Below are positions 1 through 12,642 of a stretch of 64,000 nucleotides of DNA, piece by piece. Under the pieces are notes generated by a model that saw nothing but the letters and a program-made list of their open reading frames with translations, had not been told where the DNA came from and did not search any database. A program made the position numbers and the translations under genes. Numbering within the stretch: the stretch's first letter is position 1; the number at the start of each line of letters is the position of its first letter. Origin of the DNA: Filosporella fistucella (lineage: Eukaryota > Ascomycota > Leotiomycetes > Helotiales); contig JAQJZZ010000010.1 in the NCBI GenBank assembly GCA_030077755.1, positions 4,402,001 to 4,466,000 of the forward strand, in the 5' to 3' direction.

Positions 1-1628
1 CTCTTCACATTGCTTCTTGCAGGCCTTGGCTGACAATATTACTTCAAGATTTCCCAAGATTGACACGGCCTCACGGTTTACCTAGAAATGACGGACCTGA
101 CGGTACAAGGCCGTTAGTCAGGAGTGGTAAGCCTAGTATCCCAATTCCGCAACAGAGTGACCCGTGGAAATTCTTCGCTGACGTTATCAACAGAATCAGG
201 AAGACGAGTGCTCAGCGGATGGGATTCTGATGATGACGACGATGACGATTTTGTATCAGGGCTGGAGAGATATCGACCGAGAAGAGAGGAGGACCTCGTA
301 AGCGCCGAATTGGATGAGGAACGATCACTAGCGGCTATGAGAGGAGTACTTGCGTCAGGCAAGAGGATTCCTTCGAAGGAGACCTTGGCTTCTTTAGAGG
401 TTGTAGACCTGAGTGATCTCAAAGAAAGTGACAAAAGTAGGTGGCTATATTCTATCCCTAGTCAGGAGGTAATGGCTGATCTGGAACCAAAAATATAGCC
501 TGCATTATTTGTTACAACGAATTCGGTGTCAGCAATCCTGAAGGGGTCACTGAGAAACCAATTCGTTTACCCAAATGTAAACACGTATTTGGTGACAAAT
601 GCATCAAGAAGTGGTTTGAGGACTCAGACAGTTGTCCATACTGTCGCGACAAGCTGCCGTCGGAGTTAGCTTTCAAGAAGCACCAACTGTACCAAAATTA
701 CCGACTTGCTACTCGTGAGTTGCGTTTTGCACACCTGGGCCATCGAGCAAGATATGGCCTTTCTGGTGCCTCTTCGACACTACCGGGTGATGATATCCGT
801 GGAGAAAGTCGGCAGCCAGGCTCACTTCCCACACAAGCCCAACGTGCGCAAGAAGAGTATGAGACCATGATGACGAGGCACGTCGAGTCGTTGGGTTACT
901 CTCCATTAAATCGCGTTTTCGCCGAGTCCCCTGAGAGACGTCGACCAGCGAGGGGTCGGGTAGGCAGTAACAGAGCCAGTTACATGCAGGGTCGCCCAGC
1001 ATCCATTGGTTCCGCACGACAAGCCAACCCTCCTTTTAATCACCAGATCAGTGCTTACCGTGCCTTTGGACTTGGTTCGGCCACCCAGCAACCTTCTGGC
1101 CCAGTCCATGGGCCAAGAAGATCTATTACCCCAGGGCTGCCTCGACCGGCCCATGATTCTCCAGCTCCGGCCACTAACCCCCCTCCCAACACCTCAGGCC
1201 CTCCGCGATACAATCGAGCATCTGGTGTTCCTGCTTCAGCCTCATCTCCTGAAGAAGCTTCACCTCCTGTTGCCGTTGGCTCTGGCGTCTCATCATCCAC
1301 GTATAGTCAAGCAGAATCCTCCAATCGTGCGTTGAGGCTTGAAATCGAGTCGTCTTCCGGCCCCCTTGCTTTGCAGTTCTCGAGTCGCCAGCCCTCTACT
1401 AATCCAAACGAAGAAAACAGTCATGGAACGCAACCGCACCCCTTGGGGTTTGCAAATGCAAGCACATCCTTCGGGATACACTTTGGCGCGGTTTCATCTC
1501 TTCAGAATCACTCACAGGTGCACGACAATGGCCTCAATCTACTCTACCAGCAAAACGAACAGGGGGGCGGCCGAGAGCCTCATGAAGAACCTCTCGCTCG
1601 GCATCTGCATCCTAGGTGGTCCAGCTAG
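1..1628 (+). CDS. RING-finger protein, probable E3 ubiquitin ligase (5' end outside the window)
   Basis: Multi-exon gene entering from the left. The RING lies at about 501-650, with ligands C-x2-C (CIIC), C-K-H, the C of GDKC, and C-P-Y-C. The usual fifth ligand two residues after the His is Gly (HVFG), so the ring is atypical. The remainder to the TAG at 1626-1628 is a long Ser/Pro/Gln-rich tail, probably disordered. Exons: a polypyrimidine tract and CAG suggest an acceptor at 22. The last intron, 437-498 (GTAGGT...TATAG), restores frame exactly in front of the first RING Cys. An intron ending at 259 is needed to leave the first frame before its stop at 228. Its donor could be 127 (GTAAGC, 133-base intron) or 208 (GTGCTC, 52 bases); both keep frame. 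An Asp-rich run (229-249) would then be intronic. Family members usually attach ubiquitin; the substrate is unknown. Confidence 0.8.
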
Positions 1629-2302
1629 GGTTCAAGCTTCTAACGAAACACAATATATTCTCGATCCAAAATATGGAATGAATCATAATCCGGAAACGGA
1701 CCGGAAGAGCCTCGTAAAGAATTACAAGTTTGCATTAGTTACGTCCCTCAACCTCTCATTTCATTTCATGGATACTTGCAACAGACGCGGCGTTTGATGG
1801 AGCACATGGTTTGTATGGGCTTCGTTCCCTTTTGCTTTAGGTATCTGACGACAGGATGGGCAGGCTTCTTCAATGATAGTGCTAATACAAAGTTGCGGGG
1901 AGGGGGGGCAGTCTTGTTTGCATATCAATATTGCTAGCTACTCCAGCAGCAAGCCTTAATTAGCCAATAAAAACAACGATAAATTAGCTAGCTGCATGGC
2001 CCTTTGAATGCCTATGTGATTGATACTATGAAATGCGTTAAGCAGTCATCAGATGATTATTGCGGGCAACGGTCATCGAGGTGGACTCCCCTGACTTATC
2101 TTTGCAAGTTTAATTTTGAGCGATGGCATTGTGTCAATTGGACCCCTTTGGGGTGGTGAAGGGAAAAAAGTCCCTACACCGTAAATGAGACCTTACAAAT
2201 CTTTGTGTTAACATGTGCTTGGTTCTTGCAGGTTTCCACAAGATTAGTAGAAGACTTGCTTCGCTTTACTTCGTCTCGCTTTATGTCTGTGTATGCAGTG
2301 AT
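1629..2302. other. Intergenic, tail-to-tail between the RING gene and UTP12
   Basis: Two convergent genes end at its borders, so this should hold both 3' UTRs. It contains a G-rich run near 1898-1909 and AT-rich stretches around 1950-2000. I see no supported coding exon or RNA gene. Confidence 0.6.
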
Positions 2303-5263
2303 CTATGATACATCCATAAATCCTCTCTTTTTCCCCCCAACGCTGTTAGTTTCTTGCCAAGTATCTTCGTCGATGTAGTCTTTCACAGAGTTGGCTTTTA
2401 CCTGAGCGCTGATAACTCTGAGAGCTGCCAAGTTGAACCCAATCTCTTCTTTCTGTCTCTTTAATTCCCGACGAAGGTTCACCCGAATCCCCTCCAACGT
2501 AGACTTCATGCTCTTGCTAGCAACAATTTGAGCATGGTGAGTCTTAAGCATAAAGAACAATATTCGGCAGGTCAGTGGGATGTTCATTGACCTCTTGGCA
2601 AATATGTCGATGAATGTCAATAAGGCTGGTAACTTGACGAACGGCAGAATCAGGAGAGCATCCTGGAGGGCTGCTGCTTTGATCGCCTGCAAGGTTTTCA
2701 GAACATAATTCTCTGCACTGATACCGCCTAATGCGGTAAAAAGGGGATTCCGAGTCGGGGGAGCGATGTTTGGCTGAGCTGCCCTACCAACTTCCCACTC
2801 CTGCAGAATCTGCAAATCTGCATTTCCAATATCCAAAGCCTCTGATATCCTTTCTCCCGCAGTGAGGGTCTCACTTGTCTGCTTTCCCACATCCCCGAAT
2901 TCCGTATCTACATCATCATTGCCTTCCTGCTGAAGAGAGGCAAGCATTGTGCTTTCATAAAGCTCTTCAAGTTCTTTCTCCTTTTCTTCCTCCAAAAATA
3001 TTTGCTCATCTGTTTGTTCCCAGACGCGAATACTTTTGTCATGGCTTGCGCTCACAATAAAGTTACCCGTTCGACTCACAGCCAAAGCCCATATCTCTCC
3101 ATGATGTCCATCTAGCCTCTGAATCTGGTCAAACTTATCACCATCCCAGTACTTGATCATCTTGTCCTTACTGGTGCTGAAGAAATGGTGACCATTACCA
3201 TCTTGATTGTGAGGTACAAAGGCAACTTGCAAGATACTATCTTGATGGGCGAAAAACGCCTTGTGGCAGTCTCCAAAATCAAGACCCCAAAGTCGCACGT
3301 TTTTGTCGGCAGAGCAAGTAACGATCAATTTGCTATCGAAGGAGATGTCCATGCTCAAAACGGGGAGCTTGTGGCCATATAGATTAAGAAAAAGTTTCAG
3401 CGAGTCAACGAAGAACACCTTGACAGTGCTATCTAGGAGAGCAACAGCAAGAAGGCGAGAATCTGGAGAGAATCGTAGGCTGAGAATGTCATCGGATACT
3501 TTCAGTGTTCTAGCATGTACAAGTCGAAGTAGTGGTGTGGTTCGCTTTGTTCCCGGTATCTCTTCCTGGACGACCTCGAAATTCCAGAACTTGGCAGTCT
3601 TATCTGCGCTACCAGAAACCACAGACCTCCCATCAGGATGGACCTGTAGGCTCCATATTGCGCCATCATGCGATTTAACTGTCTCCAGTCTCGTTGCTGA
3701 TGCGATGTCAAATAGCTCCAGGTCTCCGGTTTTGGTACCAACAACCACAATTTTGTCACCGGGTAAGAACGCACAGCAGAGAGCGTAGCCACATTCGAAT
3801 GTTCGGATACAAGTTCTTGTGCGTATGTTCCAGATCTTGAGGCCACCATTCGATGCAGATGCTAGCATTCTGTCGTCAGAGCTGAGTGAGAGTGCTCTGA
3901 TATCCGCTCTGTGGCCGGGCATTTCAACAGATAGCGCGCGTGAATAGTCCGGAGCTTCTTCTGCCTTCGCGCTTTTGTTCTGTTCCTTTGTTGGAACAAT
4001 GTAGACCTCGAGTTGATTATTCGTTGTCGACACCAATAGCTGCATGGATTTTGTCGCTAGGGTTTTCATCCAGTCAATCGACCGTACTTTACCTCCCGTC
4101 CTTACCGTCATGTACGGGATGAAGACATCTGATATTTCAGCGCTTGACGAATCCTCATATTTCTCATGCAACACAACCTCCTCACTGCTCACAGCCGTGA
4201 TTTCACCTCCAGTTGTCTGCTTTTCCCGCCTTCTTTTACGCTTCCGCAACAGCGTTTTCCTGACTTCCTCCTCTGTCCGAATCCTCCATATTTCGATGGC
4301 TTTTTCAGACCCGTGGACGGCGAAGTAATCGTGGCGTGGGTGAAATATAACCCCAAGTGCCCTGTCCTTGCTCTGACGATACAAAGTACCTCGACTCTGA
4401 AGAAAATGAGCAGTGGGTTGATTTGCGGGTGTGGATAGATTCAGTATGCCAGCCAGATCAACTGACCATATTCTCAATTCGCCTTCATTTCCCGCTGTGA
4501 TGCAGCCAGCTCCGTCAGGGGATACTCCCATAGCCCAGCATTCACCACTAGTTTGAGCAACATGTGTTTCAATGCAGTGTCGGGATGTGATGTCCCACAA
4601 CTTGATAAGAGCATCTTTGCCAGTTGACAATAGAAAGCCGTCCGCGTGCGACGAATCATAATCAGCAGCTGTGAGCTCCCCGTTATCATCTAGTATATCA
4701 TGTGCCTCGGGCTGTAGAAACTGGAGACCAGTAATTTGATCCTTATGACCTCGGAATTTGAACAATCCCACCTCGGAGACCAAATCCCAGACAATTACAT
4801 CAGTGTCCTTGGACCCGCTTGCTAAGCGTGCTCCGGATCTGTCAAACACCAAATATGTAACCGCAGACCTATGGCCATTGAAATTGACGATCGTGGTGGC
4901 GATTTTAGAATCCCAAAGTCTGATGCTCCCGTCTTCATAGCCCACAGCGAAAATGTCACTGTCGGCTTTGCTTTGTGTAATAGCTGTGACTTGGGCCTTG
5001 CATGACCTGTCTCTCCACCGATCAAGTAGTTCACCCTTTTTGATATCCCAACATAAGACCTCTTCGTTCGCAGCTACTATGGCTCGACCAGCGCCAGTAC
5101 CCCTCAGAGAACCTGATTCGACGGACGGTGCCCAGACAGCATTTGCGGTGCTAGAATTGATGAGTCCAAAAGTTTTTGAATGCTCATATTTGCTGGAAAT
5201 ATATTTAGCTAATACAAGACACAAGAGATGCTATGTTTGCACTCACAGGAATGATTTCACCAT
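2303..5263 (-). CDS. UTP12: U3 snoRNP (SSU processome) WD40 protein Utp12/Dip2
   Basis: Predicted 968 aa, similar to yeast Dip2/Utp12 and human WDR3. Two exons: 5247-5263 (MVKSF plus two bases) and 2303-5192, with a 54-base intron (GTGAGT...TTCCAG). Without the small first exon the protein would lack its conserved start MVKSFLKYEHSKTFGL. The body carries two WD40 propellers with many GH...WD repeats, such as SIRLWD, VIVWD, LIKLWD, VRLWG and IRVWE. An acidic linker precedes the helical Utp12 C-terminal domain (about the last 110 residues, LPFVKLPALLTFID onward). Known role: with other UtpB subunits it binds pre-18S rRNA in the nucleolus for early small-subunit processing. It shares a 392-base divergent upstream region with ARC35. 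Confidence 0.95.
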
Positions 5264-5655
5264 CTTTACATGCTGAACTCTCGAGTGTTCTGTCCATTGA
5301 TTCAGTAAAACAATTTTTGCTGGCTGGAGTTTGAGAAAATTGGAAAACTCCTCAACTCAGATGAAGACTGCCATACCTAAAGTACTATTCTAATCTACTA
5401 CGTCGCCGAGGTATGAATTATGTGTGCTGCCAAGTTGTTCGAACTTGATGGTTTTCTGTCCTCGAATTTTTTTCTTCTGAGGCTACGATAAGCCGCCCTC
5501 CCATCGATAAGGCACATCCCAAACCGGTTAGCTCTTTTGCCCCACCGTCAATCGTCAGCCTCCATCAACCACAAGCTGCGGAGGAGCATTAGCAAGACAG
5601 TCAATAAGCTGGCCTCTGAAAAACAAAAACGCTGACTCCCTGAGTTGCATGCAGA
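5264..5655. promoter_or_regulatory. Shared divergent upstream region of UTP12 and ARC35
   Basis: 392 bases separate the two start codons, which point away from each other, so both promoters and 5' UTRs must lie here. No clear TATA box or named operator was found. Confidence 0.5.
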
Positions 5656-6868
5656 ATGCTTCTTCTTGATTATCAAAATGTACTGATTCAGTCGGTGCTT
5701 ACTGAACGGTTTTCCGGGTGAGTCTGTCCCTCGTCCTCGAAGTACGTTGCTAATTGTGCCCAGTGCTGCACCGGTCAACATCGATCAGACAGTATCAGAC
5801 TTTGATGGCGTAACCTTTCACATCTCGACCCCCGAGACTAAATCAAGGATACTCGTTTCCATACAGGTGAAGTGCTTCAACGAACTCCTGCAGTACGGTG
5901 CACAGCAGGTTTTGGAACGTGAATATGGACCGTATGTTGTTGTGCCAGAAAGCGGATACAATTTCTCTGTCCAGATTGATCTGGACAGTCTTCCTGATGA
6001 CAAAGGTAGGGATCGATTCCCTTGATTTTATGATTGTTATTGATGCTTCGATTTTACTTAGAGGCAAGAGATGACCTTGTTCGAAGGGTCTCTCTCATGA
6101 AGCGTAATGCTATGGCGGCACCATTTGAGCATGCTTTTGACGAGCACCACAAGTTACAGGAAGAGGCATCAAAGTTTACTTCAGAGGAAGCACCACAGGG
6201 CATTCGTGAGGGTGGCGATGTTATGGCTATCCACTACAGAGACGAGGAAGCAATCTACATCAAGGCGAGCCACGACAGAGTTACAGTGATTTTCAGCACC
6301 ATTTTCAGAGAGGAAACAGATAGAGTCTTTGGCAAGGTATTCATACAGGAGTTTGTCGATGCTCGAAGGAGAGCTATTCAAAATGCACCCCAAGTCCTTT
6401 TCAGAACAGACCCTCCACTTGAGCTTCAGGGCGTGCCTGGTGTGAAAGACACTGGCAATGGAGAAATAGGTTATGTCACATTCGGTATGTGGAGTATACT
6501 TATTTAATTCCTAGACCTAATTGACCAATCATAGTACTCTTCCCTCGCCACCTAACTCGCCAGCAACGAGACGAAGTTATTTCTCACATCCAAACATTCC
6601 GGGATTATTTTCATTACCATATCAAAGCATCGAAGGCATGTTCATCGGAGCTGTCTTAGCACATAACTACTTATACTGACCATTATAGGCTTACATTCAC
6701 TCAAGAATGCGCCGTCGTACTGCAGATTTTCTTCAGGGTAAGCAATATATGTTCAGAACATGATCATTGAACTAATGTGAAACAGTTCTACGAAGAGCTC
6801 GGCCAGAAAATGAAGAAAAGGAGAGGAAAACAGCAAGTGGTCGCACATTCAAGGTGCAAGGAAATTAA
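5656..6868 (+). CDS. ARC35: Arp2/3 complex 34-kDa subunit (ARPC2/Arc35)
   Basis: Six exons, 5656-5717, 5764-6005, 6062-6484, 6535-6635, 6689-6737 and 6786-6868, give 319 aa, the usual ARPC2 length. The protein starts [15 protein letters not shown] and carries the p34-Arc signatures: a central [11 protein letters not shown], a [19 protein letters not shown] region and a basic C-terminus (RTFKVQGN). ARPC2 forms the clamped core with ARPC4 that holds the Arp2/3 complex on the mother filament and supports branched actin at endocytic patches. Oddity: the fourth intron (6636-6688) has a GC donor (AAG|GCATGT) with a normal TACTGAC branch site and TATAG acceptor. The only nearby GT donor (6640) puts a stop in frame, so GC-AG splicing is required. 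Start choice: this ATG opens the conserved N-terminus. Confidence 0.95.
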
Positions 6869-7139
6869 ATACATTGCCAATGAGCTTTGTTGTGTGTCTA
6901 TAGTCACGATCACATTCGTCCTGCCAACAGCGGGACGTGCAATTCATCTTACTTTGCGTGAAATGCAGCACAAATCAGATCTTCTTCCCACGCTTACTCT
7001 CTTTGTTCTCTAAAAGAAACACACTCTCCACCAACTTATATTTCCATTCTCTTTCTTGTAAAACTGTGTGTAAACACCAGCGGTGGAACTAGGCTGAATC
7101 AATATGCATATTCAAAAGCAACATGTGGAACTATTGTGC

Positions 7140-7316
7140 TTACTTTGCATGGTCTATCCTTCTTTGCCTTCTTCGTTCTTCCTTGTCTTTAATTTTTTGT
7201 GCTTTTGCTCTGGCTTCTTTCTTAAGCCGCAATGCTTCTGCTCTCTCCTCTTCAGGCGTAAGTGTCATGGCAGGTTTCGAATGTAGTCCAAACTTTGCCT
7301 TGGCGGAGAGGGTCAT
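7140..7316 (-). CDS. Small charged protein, 58 aa, function unknown
   Basis: Single uninterrupted ORF (ATG at 7316-7314, TAA at 7142-7140), convergent with ARC35. The first third (MTLSAKAKFGLHSKPAMTL) is mildly basic. From TPEEERAEALRL onward it is almost entirely Glu, Lys, Arg and Ala, predicting one long charged helix ending in RRQRRIDHAK. The charged pattern with Ala/Leu spacing and the sensible start context suggest real coding rather than chance, but I recognise no named family. The overlapping plus-strand ORFs look like its shadows. An alternative is low-complexity 3' UTR sequence of ARC35. Confidence 0.5.
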   Translation of the reverse strand: MTLSAKAKFGLHSKPAMTLTPEEERAEALRLKKEARAKAQKIKDKEERRRQRRIDHAK

Positions 7317-7944
7317 ATTTGATTCCTTTTTGTATCAGGAGTATGGACCAAGGAATTGTGATGGTGTAGAATTTGAGGTGGCGGATTGAATGAACAATCA
7401 AATGTAGATTGAGATAGATTGTAACAGTCGAAAGAATGACTATGTCAGCTACCACAGACGGGATGGAAACTTGACAGTGATACTCCTCAGTATTTGAGGA
7501 GTAGAATACCAACAACTAGCGGGTTCACAACGTCAAATGATCTTCAGCCAAGAGAAGGTATTGAGGCGCATTGCACTGGTTATCTTTCACAAGGCTGACA
7601 ATCGCTTGGTTGTGGCGGAGCATGATGCGAGCCAAAACGCCTAGCGACAACTTGATGTAAGTATTAATTTCGAGGATAAATTAGGGATAAGGTTAGGTGC
7701 TAAAATTGACATACTCAATGAAACCTAGCAAATCTATTCTGTATCCATGGCCAAGTTCTGCGTGTCGAGTACTGGCACTTTTACACTCTAACATTAGGTA
7801 TGGAAGGTAGGGGCGGGCTGAGAAATAATTAATCACGTGATACAAATAAACGCGCTAGGTCAGGTCGCAAAGCATCTCGACTTCCAATCAAATATTTGCC
7901 CATTGCCAATTCGCAATTTTCTACCACAACTTCATCCCGCCATT
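7317..7944. other. Upstream region of SF3B1 and of the 58-aa ORF
   Basis: 628 bases between the start of the small minus-strand ORF and the SF3B1 start codon; probably both promoters. No exon supported. The SF3B1 reading frame stays open upstream to 7837, but the first ATG in frame is at 7945. Confidence 0.5.
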
Positions 7945-10900
7945 ATGTCGGATAGCGACTTTGAAACGATCAGGAAGCTACAGGCTGAGCGGAATGCTGC
8001 CTCTGCTGGTAAGAAGGGATCAAAGACGTTTGATCCGTCTAATCAGCGAACTGATGTCTCCACCAAGGCCTCCTTGACCGAAAGCTTCGATACCACTTTA
8101 TACGAGCCTGATGGAGGAGACAAATTCGCAGGATACAATACTTCGATTGCGGCTGCAGATGGTGAGGATGATGAAATGGAAGAGGATACCAGCAGGAGGT
8201 TGGTTGGTCAGTATACAGCATCAAAGGAGCAAATGAACGAGTTCGCCCATGGCAATGGAGTGGAGGAAGAAGACATAATGTTGGGGCGGGAAAAGAGCGC
8301 GCGTATCGCTGACCGCGAGACGGATTACCAGAAACGAAGGCATGATCGTGTGCTCACTCCAACGCGGGCTGATCCCTTTGCACAAAATCGCCAGGCTGGA
8401 GCTGCTGAAAATGGTGAGAGCTACCGAGAAGTCATGGCACGGAGAGAGCTGGAAAGGGAAGAAGAGAGAGTGAGGAAGGCTATCGAGGAGAAGGCGGCAA
8501 ATGGCGATGTCGTTCATCCCAAAGCTGCGCTGACCAACGAAGGCAGTGTCTCCCCGAGCGACAAGGAAAACAGAGATGCCGGTGCAACAGAGGTTGTCTC
8601 TGCAGGACGGAAAAGAAAACAACGTTGGGATGTTGCCTCAGATTCGAGTGATGCAACTCAATCTACAGAGGCAAAAGCCAAACGATCCAGATGGGATCAA
8701 ACACCAGCCATTGGAGGCGTTCTGGTTGACGAGACACCCAAGCGACGCTCGAGATGGGATCAAGCACCGGCAGCCACGCCTATCGGCAATCAAGGCCTTG
8801 TCACTCCAATCCACCCTTCACAGATAGGTGGCCCAGTCATGCCAACTGCTTTCGGCACTGATATTTCGATGCGAAACGCCCCTCTCTCAGACGAAGAGTT
8901 AGATCTGATGCTCCCCACAGAAGGGTACAGGATTCTAGATCCACCACCAGGTTACGCCCCAATTCGAGCCGCTGCGAAGCTTATGGCAACGCCAGTTGCA
9001 GGAGGAGCATCTCACTTCGGCGGTTTTATGATGCAGGATCCGGAAAGTGGAAGGGCCCTTGGGAAACAACTTCCAACAGAAATTCCAGGTGTTGGTGATT
9101 TGCAATTCTTCAAAGCCGAGGATATGGCCTATTTCGGAAAACTCACAGATGGCAGTGACGAAAATACCATGAGCGTGGAGGAATTAAAGGAGAGAAAGAT
9201 CATGCGACTACTACTGAAAGTCAAGAACGGAACCCCTCCAATGCGTAAGACGGCATTACGTCAACTAACTGATAATGCACGGCAGTTTGGTGCTGCAGCT
9301 CTTTTCGACCAAATCCTCCCACTTCTCATGGAAAAAACTTTAGAGGACCAAGAACGACATCTCCTAGTCAAGGTCATCGACCGCGTGCTCTACAAGCTCG
9401 ATGAGCTTGTCCGACCCTATGTTCACAAAATCTTAGTCGTCATTGAGCCTCTACTTATTGATCAAGATTACTATGCGAGAGTCGAAGGGCGAGAGATTAT
9501 TTCCAATCTAAGCAAAGCCGCTGGCCTGGCACACATGATCAGTACAATGCGACCCGACATTGATCACGTTGATGAATATGTCCGCAACACTACTGCTAGG
9601 GCATTCGCTGTAGTTGCGTCTGCCTTGGGAATCCCAGCCCTACTTCCTTTCCTCAGAGCCGTCTGTCGGTCAAAGAAGTCATGGGAAGCTCGCCATACAG
9701 GTGTGAAGATTGTGCAACAAATTCCTATTCTCATGGGATGTGCGGTCCTTCCGCATTTAAAAGGACTCGTTGACTGCATTGGTGGTAACTTGAATGACGA
9801 CCAAGCAAAGGTGCGAACAGTCACCTCATTAGCCATTGCTGCCCTTGCCGAAGCTGCAAATCCTTACGGTATCGAGAGTTTCGAAGATATCCTATCTCCC
9901 TTATGGATCGGAGCAAGAAAACAGAGGGGAAAAGGCTTAACAGGCTTTCTCAAAGCTGTAGGTTACATTATCCCATTGATGGACGAAGAATTCGCAAATT
10001 ACTACACCAGTCACATCATGGAAGTTTTGTTGCGCGAATTCTCTTCACCGGACGAGGAGATGAAAAAGGTTGTCTTGAAAGTAATTTCACAATGTGCCGG
10101 TACGGATGGTGTAACTGCAGGATATCTGAAGGAGCATGTCCTTGATGAGTTTTTCAAAAGTTTTTGGGTCCGACGGATGGCATTAGATAAGCGCAATTAC
10201 CGTCAGGTGGTTGAGACGACTGTGGATCTTGGCCAGAAGGTTGGTGTCGGCGAGATTGTTGAACGAATTGTCAATAATCTCAAGGACGAGAGTGAAGCCT
10301 ACAGGAAAATGACCGTGGAAACAATCGAGAAGGTTATTGCTAGTCTGGGTGCAGCTGACATTGGTGAACGGTTGGAAGAGCGACTGATTGATGGTATCCT
10401 TCATTCTTTTCAAGAGCAGAGTGTCGAGGATATTGTTATGCTCAACGGATTCGGAACGGTGGTCAACGCCTTGGGCACTAGAATGAAGCCATATTTACCA
10501 CAAGTTGTCTCGACAATCCTCTGGCGCCTCAACAACAAATCTGCTACTGTACGTCAACAAGCAGCTGACCTTATATCACGCATCGCCATGGTCATGAAGC
10601 AATGTGGCGAAGATGCATTGATGGGCAAGCTTGGCGTTGTCCTCTATGAATATTTAGGCGAGGAGTATCCGGAAGTGCTGGGCTCAATCCTCGGTGCTCT
10701 TCGATCAATTGTCACGGTGGTGGGTATCAGCCAGATGCAACCACCAATAAAAGATCTTCTTCCTCGCCTTACTCCCATTTTACGCAATCGACACGAGAAA
10801 GTCCAAGAGAATACCATTGACCTAGTTGGCCGTATCGCGGATCGTGGGCCAGAAAGTGTGAATGCCAGAGAGTGGATGAGAATTTGCTTTGAGCTGCTTG

Positions 10901-11772
10901 ACATGCTCAAAGCCCACAAGAAGGGTATCCGTCGAGCTGCAAACAACACATTTGGTTTTATTGCAAAAGCCATTGGACCGCAAGATGTTCTTGCAACCCT
11001 GCTGAACAATCTCAGAGTTCAGGAGCGGCAGTCGCGTGTCTGTACAGCTGGTAAGCAATCCTTCCTGCCCATATTGTGTCTTCTAACACCGAATTCTAGT
11101 GGCAATTGGTATTGTTGCCGAAACATGCGCGCCTTTCACCGTGCTCCCAGCGCTGATGAATGAGTACCGAGTACCCGAACTCAACGTACAGAACGGAGTC
11201 CTCAAGTCTCTTTCCTTTCTCTTCGAGTACATCGGAGAGATGGCAAAAGACTATGTATATGCAGGTATGCTGAGAAGTTTTTGGTGATTGTAAGTCGAGC
11301 ATCTATACTAATCTTATCGCAGTGACCCCTCTTATTGAGGATGCTTTGGTTGATAGGGACCAAGTCCATAGACAGACTGCAGCCAGTGTAGTAAAACAGT
11401 AAGTAAACCCTCCTGCATTCATCGGCTCTTTATATTAACAAAAATAGCATGGCGCTAGGAATTGTTGGTCTTGGTTGCGAGGATGCTTGCGTGCATCTCC
11501 TTAACCTTCTTTGGCCCAATTTATTTGAGACCAGTCCCCATGTGATCGATCGGATTGTCGAAGCCATCGATGCCATTCGAATGTCCATCGGACCTGGGTT
11601 GGTAATGAATTATGTTTTTGCTGGTCTATTCCATCCGGCTCGCAAGGTCAGGACTTCATACTGGAGGCTGTACAACAACATGTATGAGCATGTTGCAGAC
11701 TCAATGGTTCCTTATTATGGTCCAATATGTGGTGAGATTGTCAACCGACCAGAATTGGCGATCGTTATTTGA
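7945..11772 (+). CDS. SF3B1: Splicing factor 3b subunit 1 (SF3B1/Hsh155/Prp10)
   Basis: Four exons, 7945-11050, 11100-11264, 11323-11398 and 11448-11772, give 1223 aa. The disordered N-terminus has three RWD motifs ([21 protein letters not shown]), the U2AF-ligand motifs bound by UHM domains, and TP sites. From about residue 400 on, the protein is a HEAT-repeat superhelix ending in the conserved [11 protein letters not shown] region. SF3B1 is the scaffold of SF3b in U2 snRNP; it grips the branch-site duplex and the bulged adenosine. All three introns are ordinary GT-AG of 49-58 bases clustered in the last fifth. Start: ATG in cattATGtcg, giving [16 protein letters not shown], which fits the family N-terminus. 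The very long first exon covers 85% of the protein. Confidence 0.96.
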
Positions 11773-12642
11773 GAATCATTAGGAGGGGGCGCTTAGATGT
11801 GGGCAATTTTCTGTGTATCTGGGACTGTACTATAGCGGACTTGGATTCGACGTTGGGGCGAGCTCTGCATTGATATGAGGGACATAGCGCAGCAGTAATA
11901 GATGTGAACAGAGCACAAATAATGTACGTTGCGTGCATTGCATATGCTTTCGTGTGAACACCTCGCACTTGCTTCCTATTTCACGCCCACCCCTCGACCA
12001 TTTGATCAACACTCATGCCCTGAGATTCGTGCTAGGGTCTAGACTTTCCTGTCGAGTAGTATAACTCGTGAGGGCAGCCATCATTTGTCCATCATCGGGG
12101 AAGGGGTGTGCTTTATTAAAATCCAGGTTCGAGAGCAGACATGTGTTCGATGCTCGGGAATCAAAGAAGGTGCTGGTTGTCCACACGGCACTTGGGCTCA
12201 GTAACCAAAATAGATTGCTTCGCCCTTTCCTTCCAAATCAAGCAATTAGTCCCCTTGTCCCCGGACGAGGTAAAATTTCTAACTGCTCAGAAAAGTTTCC
12301 ATTCAGAACATCTACTGGCCAGTAGTCTGAATCTCGAAACCTTCTCTTAAATTTTGAAACCATATCCCACTGAGCCTGTGAGATTATATTGAGGGAGTCT
12401 TGCATTACTCATAGCTTGGGGTAGACAATGCGTATCAAAGATCAACACTTTAATACTTATAGTACATTCTATGTTCCGCATTTCACAAGCCAGTGTTGCT
12501 CCTTGTGGGAGCTTCACCTCTGCCAGATCCTGACTTATATTTATACATATCTCTCTCTGATATATGTTGTGCATAAAATTTGAGGACTCCAATGTGATCA
12601 GGTCACTCAAACACTTTCCTTCTTTGTTTCTTCCTCTCGAGG
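11773..12642. other. Intergenic, 3' sides of SF3B1 and the small membrane protein
   Basis: Convergent 3' ends flank 870 bases. Short ORFs on both strands lack coding character or recognisable motifs. Nothing else seen. Confidence 0.5.

Noticed and set aside
484..501. Apparent -1 frameshift in front of the RING domain
   Set aside because: A 62-base GT-AG intron (437-498) joins the frames and places the first RING Cys correctly, so no error is needed.
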